NCBI GenBank assembly: GCA_050743125.1
Contig: JBOGEB010000061.1
Coordinates: forward strand, 1-21,129
Direction of reading: 5' to 3'
Source of the DNA: JBOGEB01 sp050743125
Lineage (GTDB): Bacteria; Actinomycetota; Nitriliruptoria; Euzebyales; Egibacteraceae
Length of the DNA: 21,129 bases
This document shows, piece after piece, positions 13,301 to 19,781 of this stretch. Both the position numbers and the translations under genes were made by a program. Within the stretch, counting starts at the first letter, position 1; each line of letters begins with the position of its first letter. The notes beneath the pieces are model-generated. The model did not search any database. It saw only the letters and a list, made by a program, of their open reading frames with translations, and was not told where the DNA came from.

Positions 13301-14478
13301 CGTGGGGGACGCTGGACGGTGTCCCGGTGCTGGCCTCCGCCGGCGCTGACGGAACCGATGCGATCGTGCGACTGTGGGATCCTGCCGACAGCACACAGCT
13401 ACAGGTCCTGGAGGGCCACACCGCGTTCGTGCTGGCGGTGGCGTGGGGAAGGCTGGACGGTGTCCCGGTGCTGGCCTCCGCCGGCGCTGACGGAACCGTA
13501 CGGCTGTGGGACCCGACCGGCGGCCCGCAGCTGCGCGTCCTGGAGGGCCACGCCAGCGAGGTATGGGCAGTAGCGTGGGGCGGTTTGCAGAGTGCGCCGG
13601 CGCTGGCCTCCGCCGGCGCCGACGGGACCGTACGGCTGTGGGACCCCGCCGACGGCACGCAGCTGCGCGTCCTGGAGGGCCACCTCGGCTCGGTATTCGC
13701 GGTGGCGTGGGGAACGCTGAAAGGTGCGCCCGTGTTGGCCTCCGCCGGCGCCGACGGGACCGTACGGCTGTGGGACCCCGCCGACGGCGCGCAGCTACGC
13801 GTCCTGAGCGGCCATACCAGCGGGGTATGGGCGCTGGCGTGGGGGACGCTGGACGGCGCGCCCGTGCTGGCCTCCGCCGAGGACGACGGGACCGTACGGC
13901 TGTGGGACCCCGCCGACGGCATCCAGATGCGTGCCCTGGAGGGCCACCTCGGCTCGGCGTTCGCGGTGGCGTGGGGCAGTGTGCATGACGCGCCGGTGCT
14001 CGCCTCCGCCGGCGACGACGGGACCGTGCGGCTGTGGGACCCTGCCGACGGCACGCAGCTGCGCGTCTTGAAGGGCCACAGCGGCTGGGTGCGGGCGCTG
14101 GCGTGGGGCAGTTTGGAGGGTGTCCCGGTGCTGGCCTCCGCCGGCGCTGACGGGACCGTGCGGCTGTGGAACCCTGGCAGCGGCGCGCGGGTGCGCGTCT
14201 TGAGCGGCCACAGCGGTTGGGTGTGGGCCCTGTCATGGGGGACGCTGGACGGCGCGCCGGTGCTGGCCTCCGCCGGCCTCGACGGAGTCGATGCGACCGT
14301 GCGCTTGTGGGACCCACGACGCCCGCGAACGGCGGTGATCGACTTCGTAGGCCCAGTGTTCACCGTGTCCCTCAGCCCAGGCGGGTGGCTCGGCGTCGCA
14401 GGATGGGAAGGACTGGCCATGCTGATCATCCGGGCCGAAGCGTTCGCCAACCCTCCAGACGGCGTGACGATTCCCTGA
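10381..14478 (+). CDS. Trypsin-like protease / STAND-type NTPase / WD40 repeat protein
   Basis: This is a 1365-residue multidomain protein. Residues about 10-200 form a trypsin-fold serine protease with catalytic His40 (VTCAHVL), Asp85 (GDVAVLTL) and Ser161 (GFSGAPIWD), so the triad is intact. Residues about 235-500 form a NACHT/STAND-like P-loop NTPase with Walker A GGPGSGKS (267-274) and Walker B LVVVVDALDE (355-364). A helical region (about 500-735) follows. From about residue 740 there are 13 WD40 repeats and one degenerate C-terminal blade, enough for two seven-bladed propellers. No transmembrane segment is seen. By analogy with NTPase-driven conflict systems, the WD40 part would sense a trigger, the NTPase would switch or oligomerise, and the protease would be the effector. 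The GTG at 10381 is chosen because the protease domain begins immediately after it; GTG at 10384 is equally possible. A longer frame from 10009 overlaps the upstream gene and is rejected. Confidence 0.9.
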   Translation: MVGWPAQRPPWQVRIRRAPQAPPVGAGLLCTDAHVVTCAHVLTSSGKALASPVFVEFQFVGRHELIPASVIDDGWHPASPDGAGDVAVLTLAGPLPGGAVPAPLREAEGVWDHPFRTYGYPRGHERNGVWSRGVIVGPAEVEWLQLEADSSQGHPLGQGFSGAPIWDDQLGAVVGVVVTKDRDVHARTGYGIPVEVISRYWSGLAPWVGWRLSHDSAMASHWGPRARGVERDSRPGWYFTGRRQALRELVDWLERQPADGSVRVVTGGPGSGKSAVLARLVALADPLYRARIRREHPAALAEASSVPSLGRVSVAVHAAGLDLAQVTGRIADAVSSAADDPDTLIAKVRERGRGLVVVVDALDEAVTWAEAQAVATKLLVPLAHDAADVGVKVLVGTRPGPDGSFVRELGARATVIDLDRDRYFDLDDLTEYAARSLRLEFDPITRSPYRDDPTATVQVARAIAEAAFPSFLVAGLTARAHAEDHDAIDVSVSGWRQQQAFPADVDVAMADYLTRLDDPRRAFDLLVPVAYAQHPGLPRDTLWAPLAQAYSGRPYAAADIDWLLDTAASYLLEETDNGGASVARLFHQALAEHIRSRTQPSMVEHTITTTLIERAEAAGGWLHAEHYARAHTASHAARAGGGLLDRLVADPAFLLAADRRGLLRAFANVNDPQAQQAARCYSAAAHRLSGDATADAAYLERESRRGGNDALADRIRGLGLPQPFITAFARRRPTDKSLALEGHTGLVLALAWGTLDGAPVLASAGADGTVRLWDPADGAQLRVLKGHSEPVLGVTWGSLHGVPVLASAGTDGTVRLWDPANGTQVRVLEGHSGSVWAVAWGTLDGAPVLASAGADGTVRLWDPADGAQVRVLEGHGGVVLAVAWGTLDGAPVLASAGADGTVRLWDPADGAQLRVLKGHSGWVRAVAWGTLDGEPVLASAGLDGVDATVRLWNPADGAQLRVLEGHSGGVLALAWGTLDGVPVLASAGADGTDAIVRLWDPADSTQLQVLEGHTAFVLAVAWGRLDGVPVLASAGADGTVRLWDPTGGPQLRVLEGHASEVWAVAWGGLQSAPALASAGADGTVRLWDPADGTQLRVLEGHLGSVFAVAWGTLKGAPVLASAGADGTVRLWDPADGAQLRVLSGHTSGVWALAWGTLDGAPVLASAEDDGTVRLWDPADGIQMRALEGHLGSAFAVAWGSVHDAPVLASAGDDGTVRLWDPADGTQLRVLKGHSGWVRALAWGSLEGVPVLASAGADGTVRLWNPGSGARVRVLSGHSGWVWALSWGTLDGAPVLASAGLDGVDATVRLWDPRRPRTAVIDFVGPVFTVSLSPGGWLGVAGWEGLAMLIIRAEAFANPPDGVTIP
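12604..14337 (+). repeat. Thirteen tandem WD40-coding repeats of 132/141 bp
   Basis: The GGCCAC-type (Gly-His) landmark recurs at 12604, 12736, 12868, 13000, 13132, 13273, 13414, 13546, 13678, 13810, 13942, 14074 and 14206. The period is exactly 132 bp except for two steps of 141 bp. The longer steps follow repeats 5 and 6, which carry a three-residue insertion (DGVDAT, DGTDAI) before VRLW; repeat 13 carries it too. The stretch GTGGGGAACGCTGGACGGCG and its flanks are identical over about 50 bp in repeats 1, 3 and 4. Such nucleotide identity indicates recent amplification or gene conversion. Confidence 0.95.
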
Positions 14479-14482
14479 AAAA

Positions 14483-14671
14483 CGTGTTTGAGAATCACGG
14501 CCTTGTCCCGTGGGCGGAGCGAAGCGGAGCGCGGGTGTCGGCGGCCATCTGTGGGGGACTCCCCCAGCCCCTGGCCGCCGAAACCGCCGACCGCACCAAC
14601 CTCCCCCACCCACCCGCCCCAAAGGAGCGGAACCCGACGCGACACGACCCCCACAACAATTTTCAAACACG
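14483..14671. repeat. 189-bp non-coding element bounded by imperfect inverted repeats
   Basis: Arms CGTGTTTGAGAAT (14483-14495) and ATTTTCAAACACG (14659-14671) pair at 12 of 13 positions and enclose GC-rich, non-coding sequence with an internal hairpin. The element begins 4 nt after the WD40 gene stop codon. It may be a MITE-like insertion or a structured 3' UTR. No target-site duplication directly abuts the ends. The rest of the 14479-14736 gap holds nothing recognisable. Confidence 0.35.
14538..14581. terminator. Two-tier hairpin after WD40 gene
   Basis: A perfect 10-bp outer stem (TCGGCGGCCA 14538-14547, TGGCCGCCGA 14572-14581) encloses an inner GGGGG-ACT-CCCCC hairpin (14553-14565). It lies 60 nt after the stop codon and lacks a T-tract. 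It could block readthrough between this gene and the convergent gene from either side. Confidence 0.45.
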
Positions 14672-14736
14672 CTCTGAAGCCTGGGAACATGTTTGAGGGT
14701 TGCCTTAGCGGGTCACCCGAAATCGCTAGGAATGGG

Positions 14737-16428
14737 TCAGTCGGTGACCGTTATGACCAGGCTTTCGGAGCGGTCGTCCACCGTCACACGAAGAATGAAG
14801 TTGCCGGGCTCGAGCGGTTCGCCGACGTCGTTGGTGACGTCCCACTCGACGGTACGGCTGCCGGCCGCCGGGTGCGCTTCGTCCAGCAGGTGCCGGACCA
14901 GAGCGCCGAAGCGCTCCCAGATTGTGACGGCAAGGCGCGAGGCGTCGGCGGGGACAGTGAGGTGGATGCCGACCGGGCGAGTGCTTCTCATCGGCTCGTT
15001 GCTGTCGAGGAAACGCGTAGCCGGCTCCTCGAGCAGTCGCAGCGAGACCGGCACCGGCTCGGCGGAGTATTTGTACACCGTGCGTCCTGCGGCGTATCCG
15101 ACCGTGACCGGGTTGCCCAAAAACCGGAAGCGGTTGATGAACAGGCCGATCTCGTTGGCGTCGCCCCAGTCCTGGCCTCCGTCGACGGTCGCACTGCTGA
15201 ACCCGTCCTGGAAGCTGGCTGATCCCCAACCGCCGACCCAGCCACGGTCGGCGTCCACAAAGCCGACCCCTTCGAGGTTGGCGTTCATCTGTGGGTCATC
15301 GACTGCCAGCCGCTGCCAGGTCTGTCCGCCGTCGGTGGTCTTCAAGACCGCGCCCTCGCAGAAGTTCTCCAGGGAGACATAGCCCACCTGGTCGGTGACG
15401 AAGAAGATCTTCCAGCCCCACTCGCCGAACGGAAACTCGTCCTGAATGTCGGCCACACGGTTGACCCAGGTCTGCCCGCCGTCCTCGGTGTACAGCACCA
15501 CCGGCTTGACGTCCGACCGGTTCGCCGGATTGGGGCACCGCGCCTGGCCAGGAATGACGGGCTGGGTTTTCCCGCCCACCACCCAGCCGCACTCGGGGCT
15601 GGTGAAGTAGGTGTCCACCAGCAGCGAGGCATGGGGCGTCATGTCCCAGGCGGTCCAGGTGACCCCGCCGTCGACGGTCTTCATCATGCGCGGCGGACGA
15701 TCGGGCACGGCGGGGAATGGATAGTTCGTGCCCGAGGCATACACCACGGACTCGCTCACCACCGACAGCCCACAGACATTCGCAGGGGCCAACGGCGGGA
15801 GATCGGGGACGAGGCTCCAGGTCGCCCCGCCGTCGCGGGTCTCATACAGCTGCCTGTCCTGATCCAACGTGCCCATCCAGCCCCGCGACGCTGAGGCGAA
15901 GCCGATGCACCGCAAGTAGAGCTCGGCGTTGTGGAACTGCTCCTCCCAGTTCGCCCCGCCGTCCGTCGTCCGCAGGATCTGACCGTTGCTGTTCACCGCC
16001 CAGCCAAGCTGCGGTGTCAGAAACCAGATGTCGTCGTACCGTGAGCTCGCGGGCTCTGCGTTGGTGGGCCGCCAGGCCAACGTCGGCTCCGGGAGGTCGT
16101 CCTCGAGGCCCCCTTCATCGATCCATTGCTCGATGAAGGCAATGTTCTCCGCGGAGACCGGCGGAAGTCCCGCAGGCATCCGCCTGATCGTGGCGCCCGG
16201 AGGCGGACTGGGCAGATCACGGCCGAACGGCGCCTCGCCTTTGAACGCCTTGACGAGATTCGAGGCCGCTCCCTGGCCAACGATGAGCAGATCGCGACCG
16301 AACACCCTGTGGGCGACGAACTGATCGCGCGTCAGCCCCCGCCAGAATGCTCCGTGGGCGCCGATGCCCACACCGGGACCACCGATTGCCTCATCGAGAA
16401 TTTGCAGCACGCGTTGAAAACGATTCAT
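14737..16428 (-). CDS. Asp-box beta-propeller (Ycf48/BNR-like) protein with FlgD-like C-terminus
   Basis: This 563-residue protein has three parts. Residues about 1-110 include FWRGLTRDQFVAHRVFG and end in RMPAGLPPVSAENIAFIEQW plus IDEGG. This resembles the end of haem-less relatives of Planctomycete-type cytochrome domains. Residues about 125-455 contain six Asp-box motifs: TTDGGANW, TRDGGATW, TVDGGVTW, TEDGGQTW, TTDGGQTW and TVDGGQDW. They build a sialidase/Ycf48-like propeller. Residues about 485-561 look like a FlgD-type Ig fold (ERFGALVRHLLDE, PGNFILRVTV). No signal peptide or photosynthesis context is present, so Ycf48 is a fold label, not a function. The ATG at 16428 is chosen over an upstream TTG (16446) because GAGAGGGG precedes it. 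Its upstream neighbour is a VioB-like gene, 161 bp away, and it has its own bipartite motif. Confidence 0.75.
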   Translation of the reverse strand: MNRFQRVLQILDEAIGGPGVGIGAHGAFWRGLTRDQFVAHRVFGRDLLIVGQGAASNLVKAFKGEAPFGRDLPSPPPGATIRRMPAGLPPVSAENIAFIEQWIDEGGLEDDLPEPTLAWRPTNAEPASSRYDDIWFLTPQLGWAVNSNGQILRTTDGGANWEEQFHNAELYLRCIGFASASRGWMGTLDQDRQLYETRDGGATWSLVPDLPPLAPANVCGLSVVSESVVYASGTNYPFPAVPDRPPRMMKTVDGGVTWTAWDMTPHASLLVDTYFTSPECGWVVGGKTQPVIPGQARCPNPANRSDVKPVVLYTEDGGQTWVNRVADIQDEFPFGEWGWKIFFVTDQVGYVSLENFCEGAVLKTTDGGQTWQRLAVDDPQMNANLEGVGFVDADRGWVGGWGSASFQDGFSSATVDGGQDWGDANEIGLFINRFRFLGNPVTVGYAAGRTVYKYSAEPVPVSLRLLEEPATRFLDSNEPMRSTRPVGIHLTVPADASRLAVTIWERFGALVRHLLDEAHPAAGSRTVEWDVTNDVGEPLEPGNFILRVTVDDRSESLVITVTD

Positions 16429-16470
16429 CGAACGATCCCCTCTCAAATGGTCGAGGCGGTGAACCCCTCG

Positions 16471-16484
16471 TCTGAAGTCTGAAG
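16471..16484. repeat. Tandem 7-bp repeat
   Basis: TCTGAAG occurs twice head to tail (16471-16484) in the 5' region of the Ycf48-like gene. It overlaps the proximal box of bipartite motif copy B by three bases. It may be a regulatory site or chance. Confidence 0.35.
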
Positions 16485-16509
16485 AGCCCTTCGCTCGTCG
16501 TCTGATACA
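16482..16509 (-). promoter_or_regulatory. Bipartite motif TGTATCAGAC-N11-GGCTCTT, copy B
   Basis: On the minus strand, TGTATCAGAC (16509-16500), 11 nt, then GGCTCTT (16488-16482) ends 53 nt before the Ycf48-like ATG. Both boxes and the gap length match copy A upstream of the haloperoxidase (9908-9881). It implies that the Ycf48-like gene has its own promoter although it follows the VioB-like gene. Confidence 0.6.
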
Positions 16510-16552
16510 TGCCTGGCACCTGCCCGACGCCGCAGTCGCTTGTCACCGGCCA

Positions 16553-16576
16553 AGGGGCCATCGCGGCATTGCCCCT
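16553..16576 (-). terminator. Possible hairpin after VioB-like gene
   Basis: AGGGGC (16553-16558) and GCCCCT (16571-16576) can form a 6-bp stem with a 12-nt loop. It lies 14 nt after the stop codon of the minus-strand ferritin-like gene and before the next gene's motif. There is no T-tract. Confidence 0.25.
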
Positions 16577-16589
16577 GCTACGGCGGCAG

Positions 16590-18041
16590 CTAGGCGTCCA
16601 CGACTGCCCTGGCCGCCAGGTCGATCGCCGTCAACTCCTGGAGGACGTCGCTCGTCGTTCCGCTTGCCGCCTCGATCTGGCTGATCAACCCCCGTGAGAC
16701 GTCCAGCAGAGCGAGGTGGAGACGCCAGCGGTCACGCTCGTTGTCCGGCAACGCGAGGGTGTACGGGAGCTCGAACGGCGGGCCGGCGTGGGCGGGATCG
16801 GTCGGGCCAGGCGTCTGCTTCAGCGGCAGCGCCATGAGCGTCTTCGCGATGCCCCTGAGTCCGGCCGCTCCAGATCCCTCCCCCCGCATCTCGGCGAACG
16901 TCCAATCACGCAGATGACCTCGAACCGTCAGCCCGCCGCTCTCCTCCAGCGGCCCGGGCACGTGGAGCGCGTGCGCCAAATCCACGAGCAGCATTCGATA
17001 GCGGACGTTGAACAGATGCGCCCAGAGCCGAGCCGTCGGGTGGGTGATCCGGCTGCGCTCTACCGCGGCGTCCGCGCTCGGATGGCGGAGCGTGCTCGGG
17101 TTGCTGGGAATCGAGCGGGCCGGCGTCCACGTGAGCGGTCCGAGCGCAGCGTCGGTCTCCGGAAACGTCTGGTAGATCTCGAGAAAAAGATCGAAGTGGG
17201 AGGGATCCTCAGGGGGTGGGCTCGCCGAGCCTTCCCCCTGCTCCCCGATCGCCCGCAAGGCGTCCACCGCGTCGGCCCGGGAACGAACGACGCGGATGAT
17301 GAGCCTGCCGAAGAAGGCGAACCAGTCTTCCGGGCCGGCCTGGAACGTGTCTGCTGTCTCAGGCCGGAGGTCGGCGTCGGCCAGCTTCGTCTCGTCCTCG
17401 AAGATCTTGACCAGCGTGTCGTACAACACCCCGACTCGGTTGATCGGCAGCCCCCCGGTGGCGTTCGTGGCCCGGTCGACGATCTCCTGAATGAGCCCAG
17501 GCGGCTGCGGCGGCTCCGCAGGCATCTCCGTAGCGACGTACTTCGCCAGCGACGTTTTTGTCAACGGCTCGAGCGCGAGCGGGAACGGGTAGAGAAACGC
17601 CCGGAACGGAAAGTCCTCGCGGTCGAGGTTCAGCGGACCACCGATGAGTCGGAGGAGGTTTTGGATCGTGAGGAGGTGGGCCATCTCCTCCTTGGCGATC
17701 TCGACGATCGTCTGCTGCCAGCGCCGCGCCAGGACGCTTGCGTCCGGCGGCACGGCGGGCCCGAGGAAGTCGTCGTCGGCCAGCGAGTACGCGGCGTAGA
17801 GGTACTGAGCCATCAGGGCATGCTCGATCTCCGCCGCGGTGTGCAACAGGAAGACGGTCCAGTCCCACCAGGTGAGCTCGTCCGGTTTGTCGATCGTCAC
17901 GTCGGCCGCGGCCAGCGCTAACGCGCCCCGTTGGCCGCTCGGCGTCGCGGTGACGGCACGCGAGCCAGCCGCAACCAGCCTGTCCCGGTCGACGTGCACG
18001 ATGTCGGACATCGAGAGCAACCGAACGTGTCGCGCTTTCAT
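16590..18041 (-). CDS. VioB-like ferritin-fold (iminophenyl-pyruvate dimer synthase type) protein
   Basis: This 483-residue protein carries the ferritin-like domain found at one end of the violacein enzyme VioB, which couples two indole-3-pyruvate imines, and in many stand-alone homologues. The diagnostic helices are HTAAEIEHALMAQYLYAAYSL (67-87, with Glu71, Glu73 and His74; quoted at low length: EIEHALMAQYLY) and EIAKEEMAHLLTIQNLL (114-130, with Glu114, Glu118 and His122). These provide candidate di-metal ligands. The remaining half has helical segments (FNVRYRMLLVDLAHAL) shared by the stand-alone group. It is much shorter than VioB, and no other violacein genes are present, so pigment synthesis is not inferred. 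The ATG at 18041 has GGAGGGGG 6 nt upstream; the ATG at 18011 is an alternative. The Ycf48-like gene follows on the same strand. Confidence 0.8.
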   Translation of the reverse strand: MKARHVRLLSMSDIVHVDRDRLVAAGSRAVTATPSGQRGALALAAADVTIDKPDELTWWDWTVFLLHTAAEIEHALMAQYLYAAYSLADDDFLGPAVPPDASVLARRWQQTIVEIAKEEMAHLLTIQNLLRLIGGPLNLDREDFPFRAFLYPFPLALEPLTKTSLAKYVATEMPAEPPQPPGLIQEIVDRATNATGGLPINRVGVLYDTLVKIFEDETKLADADLRPETADTFQAGPEDWFAFFGRLIIRVVRSRADAVDALRAIGEQGEGSASPPPEDPSHFDLFLEIYQTFPETDAALGPLTWTPARSIPSNPSTLRHPSADAAVERSRITHPTARLWAHLFNVRYRMLLVDLAHALHVPGPLEESGGLTVRGHLRDWTFAEMRGEGSGAAGLRGIAKTLMALPLKQTPGPTDPAHAGPPFELPYTLALPDNERDRWRLHLALLDVSRGLISQIEAASGTTSDVLQELTAIDLAARAVVDA

Positions 18042-18128
18042 GGCAACCCCCTCCGCGAAACACCGTCATCGACGTCCCGCTGCAGCCGCTCACATCCGTT
18101 GTACCACCGGGTCACCAGCCTGGTCTGA

Positions 18129-18300
18129 TCAGGGCAGGTCGTCGAGCGTGCAGTCGGCCGAGTCGGCGCGTTTGGCGATCACGCCTCGGCAGCAAGACCG
18201 CATGCTCAAACGCCGCCCGAGCCGCGCGCTGCGCCAGCCGCTCGAACGACGGCAGGCCGTCGGCGCCGAGCGCCACGATCTCACCCCGCCTCCCCCGCTC
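18129..18300 (-). pseudogene. Remnant of an ATP-dependent DNA ligase gene
   Basis: On the minus strand one frame reads GEIVALGADGLPSFERLAQRA, closely matching the segment after the catalytic lysine region of LigD-type ATP-dependent ligases (DGEIVALDxDGRPSF). About a dozen codons later, a different frame reads GVIAKRADSA, matching ligase motif IV (EGVVAKRxDS). It then stops at 18129-18131. In an intact ligase these pieces are separated by roughly 80 more residues, so there is an internal deletion plus a frameshift, and everything upstream is missing. The missing 5' end coincides with the start of the oppositely oriented HTH-TPR gene. The assignment rests on two short motifs. Confidence 0.5.
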
Positions 18301-18347
18301 CTGGCCGGACGGCCTGCGGTCACCCGCAATTCCCTCGGTTCGACTCG

Positions 18348-19781
18348 GTGAGAACGCGCCGCGAGGAGATCGCCGAGCTCCGCGCCCACGGGCTGACGCA
18401 AGGGTGGCCTGTTCCGCGGATCGTCGAGGCGATCGTCGACCGGTTCGACGTGTCGCGGTTGGAGGCCCACCGGTTGGCGCGGGGCTGGACCCGCCGGCAG
18501 GCCGTCGATGCGGTCTTGGCCACCTACGACGCCGACGGATGGCCGCGTGCGAGGCTGACCCCGCAGCGGCTGTGCGCCTGGGAGCGCGATCCCAGGGTGC
18601 GCCCGGGGGAGGACTATCTGGATCGGCTGTGCCGGGTGTACCAGACCCGGGCCGATCAGCTGGGCTCCGGCCACGACTACACCCCGGTGGCCGAGCCCGC
18701 CGCATACGCTGGCCACAAGGCGCAGTCGGACGGCAAGGAGCCAGACACGAACCGAGCCCAGTTCGTGCAAGGGGTGGGCGCGACGGGCCTGGCCGCGCTG
18801 CTCGGCCAAGCAGGCAGGGCGTCGGAACGGCTGTCCCGCCAGCTGGGGGCGTCCAACCTCGGCCCGGTCACGCTCGAGCAGTTGGAGCTGCGGGTCGCCG
18901 GCTTCGTGCAGACCTACGACCACACGCCTCTGGAACGGCTGTTCGTCGAGGTGTTCGACCAGCAGGAGGAGGTCACGGCGCTCCTCAACGGCGCCCAGCC
19001 CCTCGCCCAGCGCCGTGGGCTGCACCGGATCGCCGGGCAGCTGTCGATGTTGCTGGGGCTGCTCTCGTTCGAGCTCGGCGACTGCCTCACCGCCCGGACC
19101 CACTTGCTCACCGCTGCGCAGCTCGCGCGGCAGGTCGGCGACCGCACCCTGGCCGGTTGGGTACGCATGAACCAGAGCACGGTGGCCCTGTGGGCCGGCG
19201 ATTTCCGCGCCGCGCTGGACTACGCCCAGGACGGCCAGCGCTACACGGGCGGAGCTATGTCCGCCCGGCTGGCCGTCCGCGGAGAGGCGTGCGCCTCTGC
19301 GCGGATGGACGACCGTGGCGGTGTCAGGGACGCTTCGCGGCGCGCGGAGCGGGGAATGGCCAGCCAGCCGGCCAGTGACGACGGCTGGTGGGTGTTCACC
19401 CCGGGATCGTTCCAGCTGTACACGGGCAGCTCGCTGCTGTCGCTCGGCGACGCCAAGCAGGCCGAGCTCCACACACGGCAGGCGATCAGCTTTTTCGAAA
19501 CCGCGCCGCCGCCGCTCCGCAATCCCGCCAACCAGGCTCAAGCGCAGATCAACCTGGCGATCTGCCTGGTCCGCCAAGACCAGCCCGACGAAGGTCTACG
19601 ACTGGCCGCCGAGGCGCTCAGCGTCGACCGTGCGCACATTGAGCCGAACCTTCAGCAGGCGGGCGAGGTCCTGTCCGCGTTGAAGCCCGCACACCGCGAC
19701 CTGGCAGCAGCCCACGACCTCGCTGAGCAGCTCCGGTCCATCCACGCCTCCCGCGCCGCGCCCAGCCGCGGGGAGGGCTGA
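18348..19781 (+). CDS. HTH-type regulator with C-terminal TPR-like repeats
   Basis: This 477-residue protein belongs to the actinobacterial group with an N-terminal helix-turn-helix and a long helical repeat region. Residues about 1-105 hold the DNA-binding part. The motif LEAHRLARGWTRRQAV is followed by LCAWERDPRVRPGEDYLDRLCRVY, which matches the end of XRE-like folds, and then LGSGHDYTP. Residues about 180-470 are helical TPR-like repeats (RRGLHRIAGQLSMLLGLLSF, ARTHLLTAAQLARQVGD, NPANQAQAQINLAICLVRQD). Proteins of this kind are thought to regulate development or secondary metabolism through peptide or protein binding. The GTG at 18348 lacks a Shine-Dalgarno and is the first in-frame start in the family-like sequence. 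It lies between two broken minus-strand genes, which suggests it arrived by insertion. Confidence 0.8.
   Translation: MRTRREEIAELRAHGLTQGWPVPRIVEAIVDRFDVSRLEAHRLARGWTRRQAVDAVLATYDADGWPRARLTPQRLCAWERDPRVRPGEDYLDRLCRVYQTRADQLGSGHDYTPVAEPAAYAGHKAQSDGKEPDTNRAQFVQGVGATGLAALLGQAGRASERLSRQLGASNLGPVTLEQLELRVAGFVQTYDHTPLERLFVEVFDQQEEVTALLNGAQPLAQRRGLHRIAGQLSMLLGLLSFELGDCLTARTHLLTAAQLARQVGDRTLAGWVRMNQSTVALWAGDFRAALDYAQDGQRYTGGAMSARLAVRGEACASARMDDRGGVRDASRRAERGMASQPASDDGWWVFTPGSFQLYTGSSLLSLGDAKQAELHTRQAISFFETAPPPLRNPANQAQAQINLAICLVRQDQPDEGLRLAAEALSVDRAHIEPNLQQAGEVLSALKPAHRDLAAAHDLAEQLRSIHASRAAPSRGEG

Noticed and set aside
12578..14690. Very long minus-strand ORFs antisense to the WD40 array
   Set aside because: They arise because the repeat unit is GC-rich and 132 bp (a multiple of three). 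The products are low-complexity Arg/Pro or Ser/Pro repeats, mirror images of the real blades.
18105..18132. Third copy of the bipartite motif upstream of the VioB-like gene (GTCTGATCAG at 18123)
   Set aside because: Seven bases of the distal box match, but the AAGAGCC box at the 11-nt distance is absent.
18330..18350. tRNA-like T-arm word GGTTCGACTC
   Set aside because: The flanking bases do not form a T stem, and no acceptor or anticodon arm fits nearby.
18112..19577. Large minus-strand ORFs across the HTH-TPR gene
   Set aside because: They are antisense shadows of a high-GC gene. Only the short ligase-like segments below 18300 have recognisable motifs.
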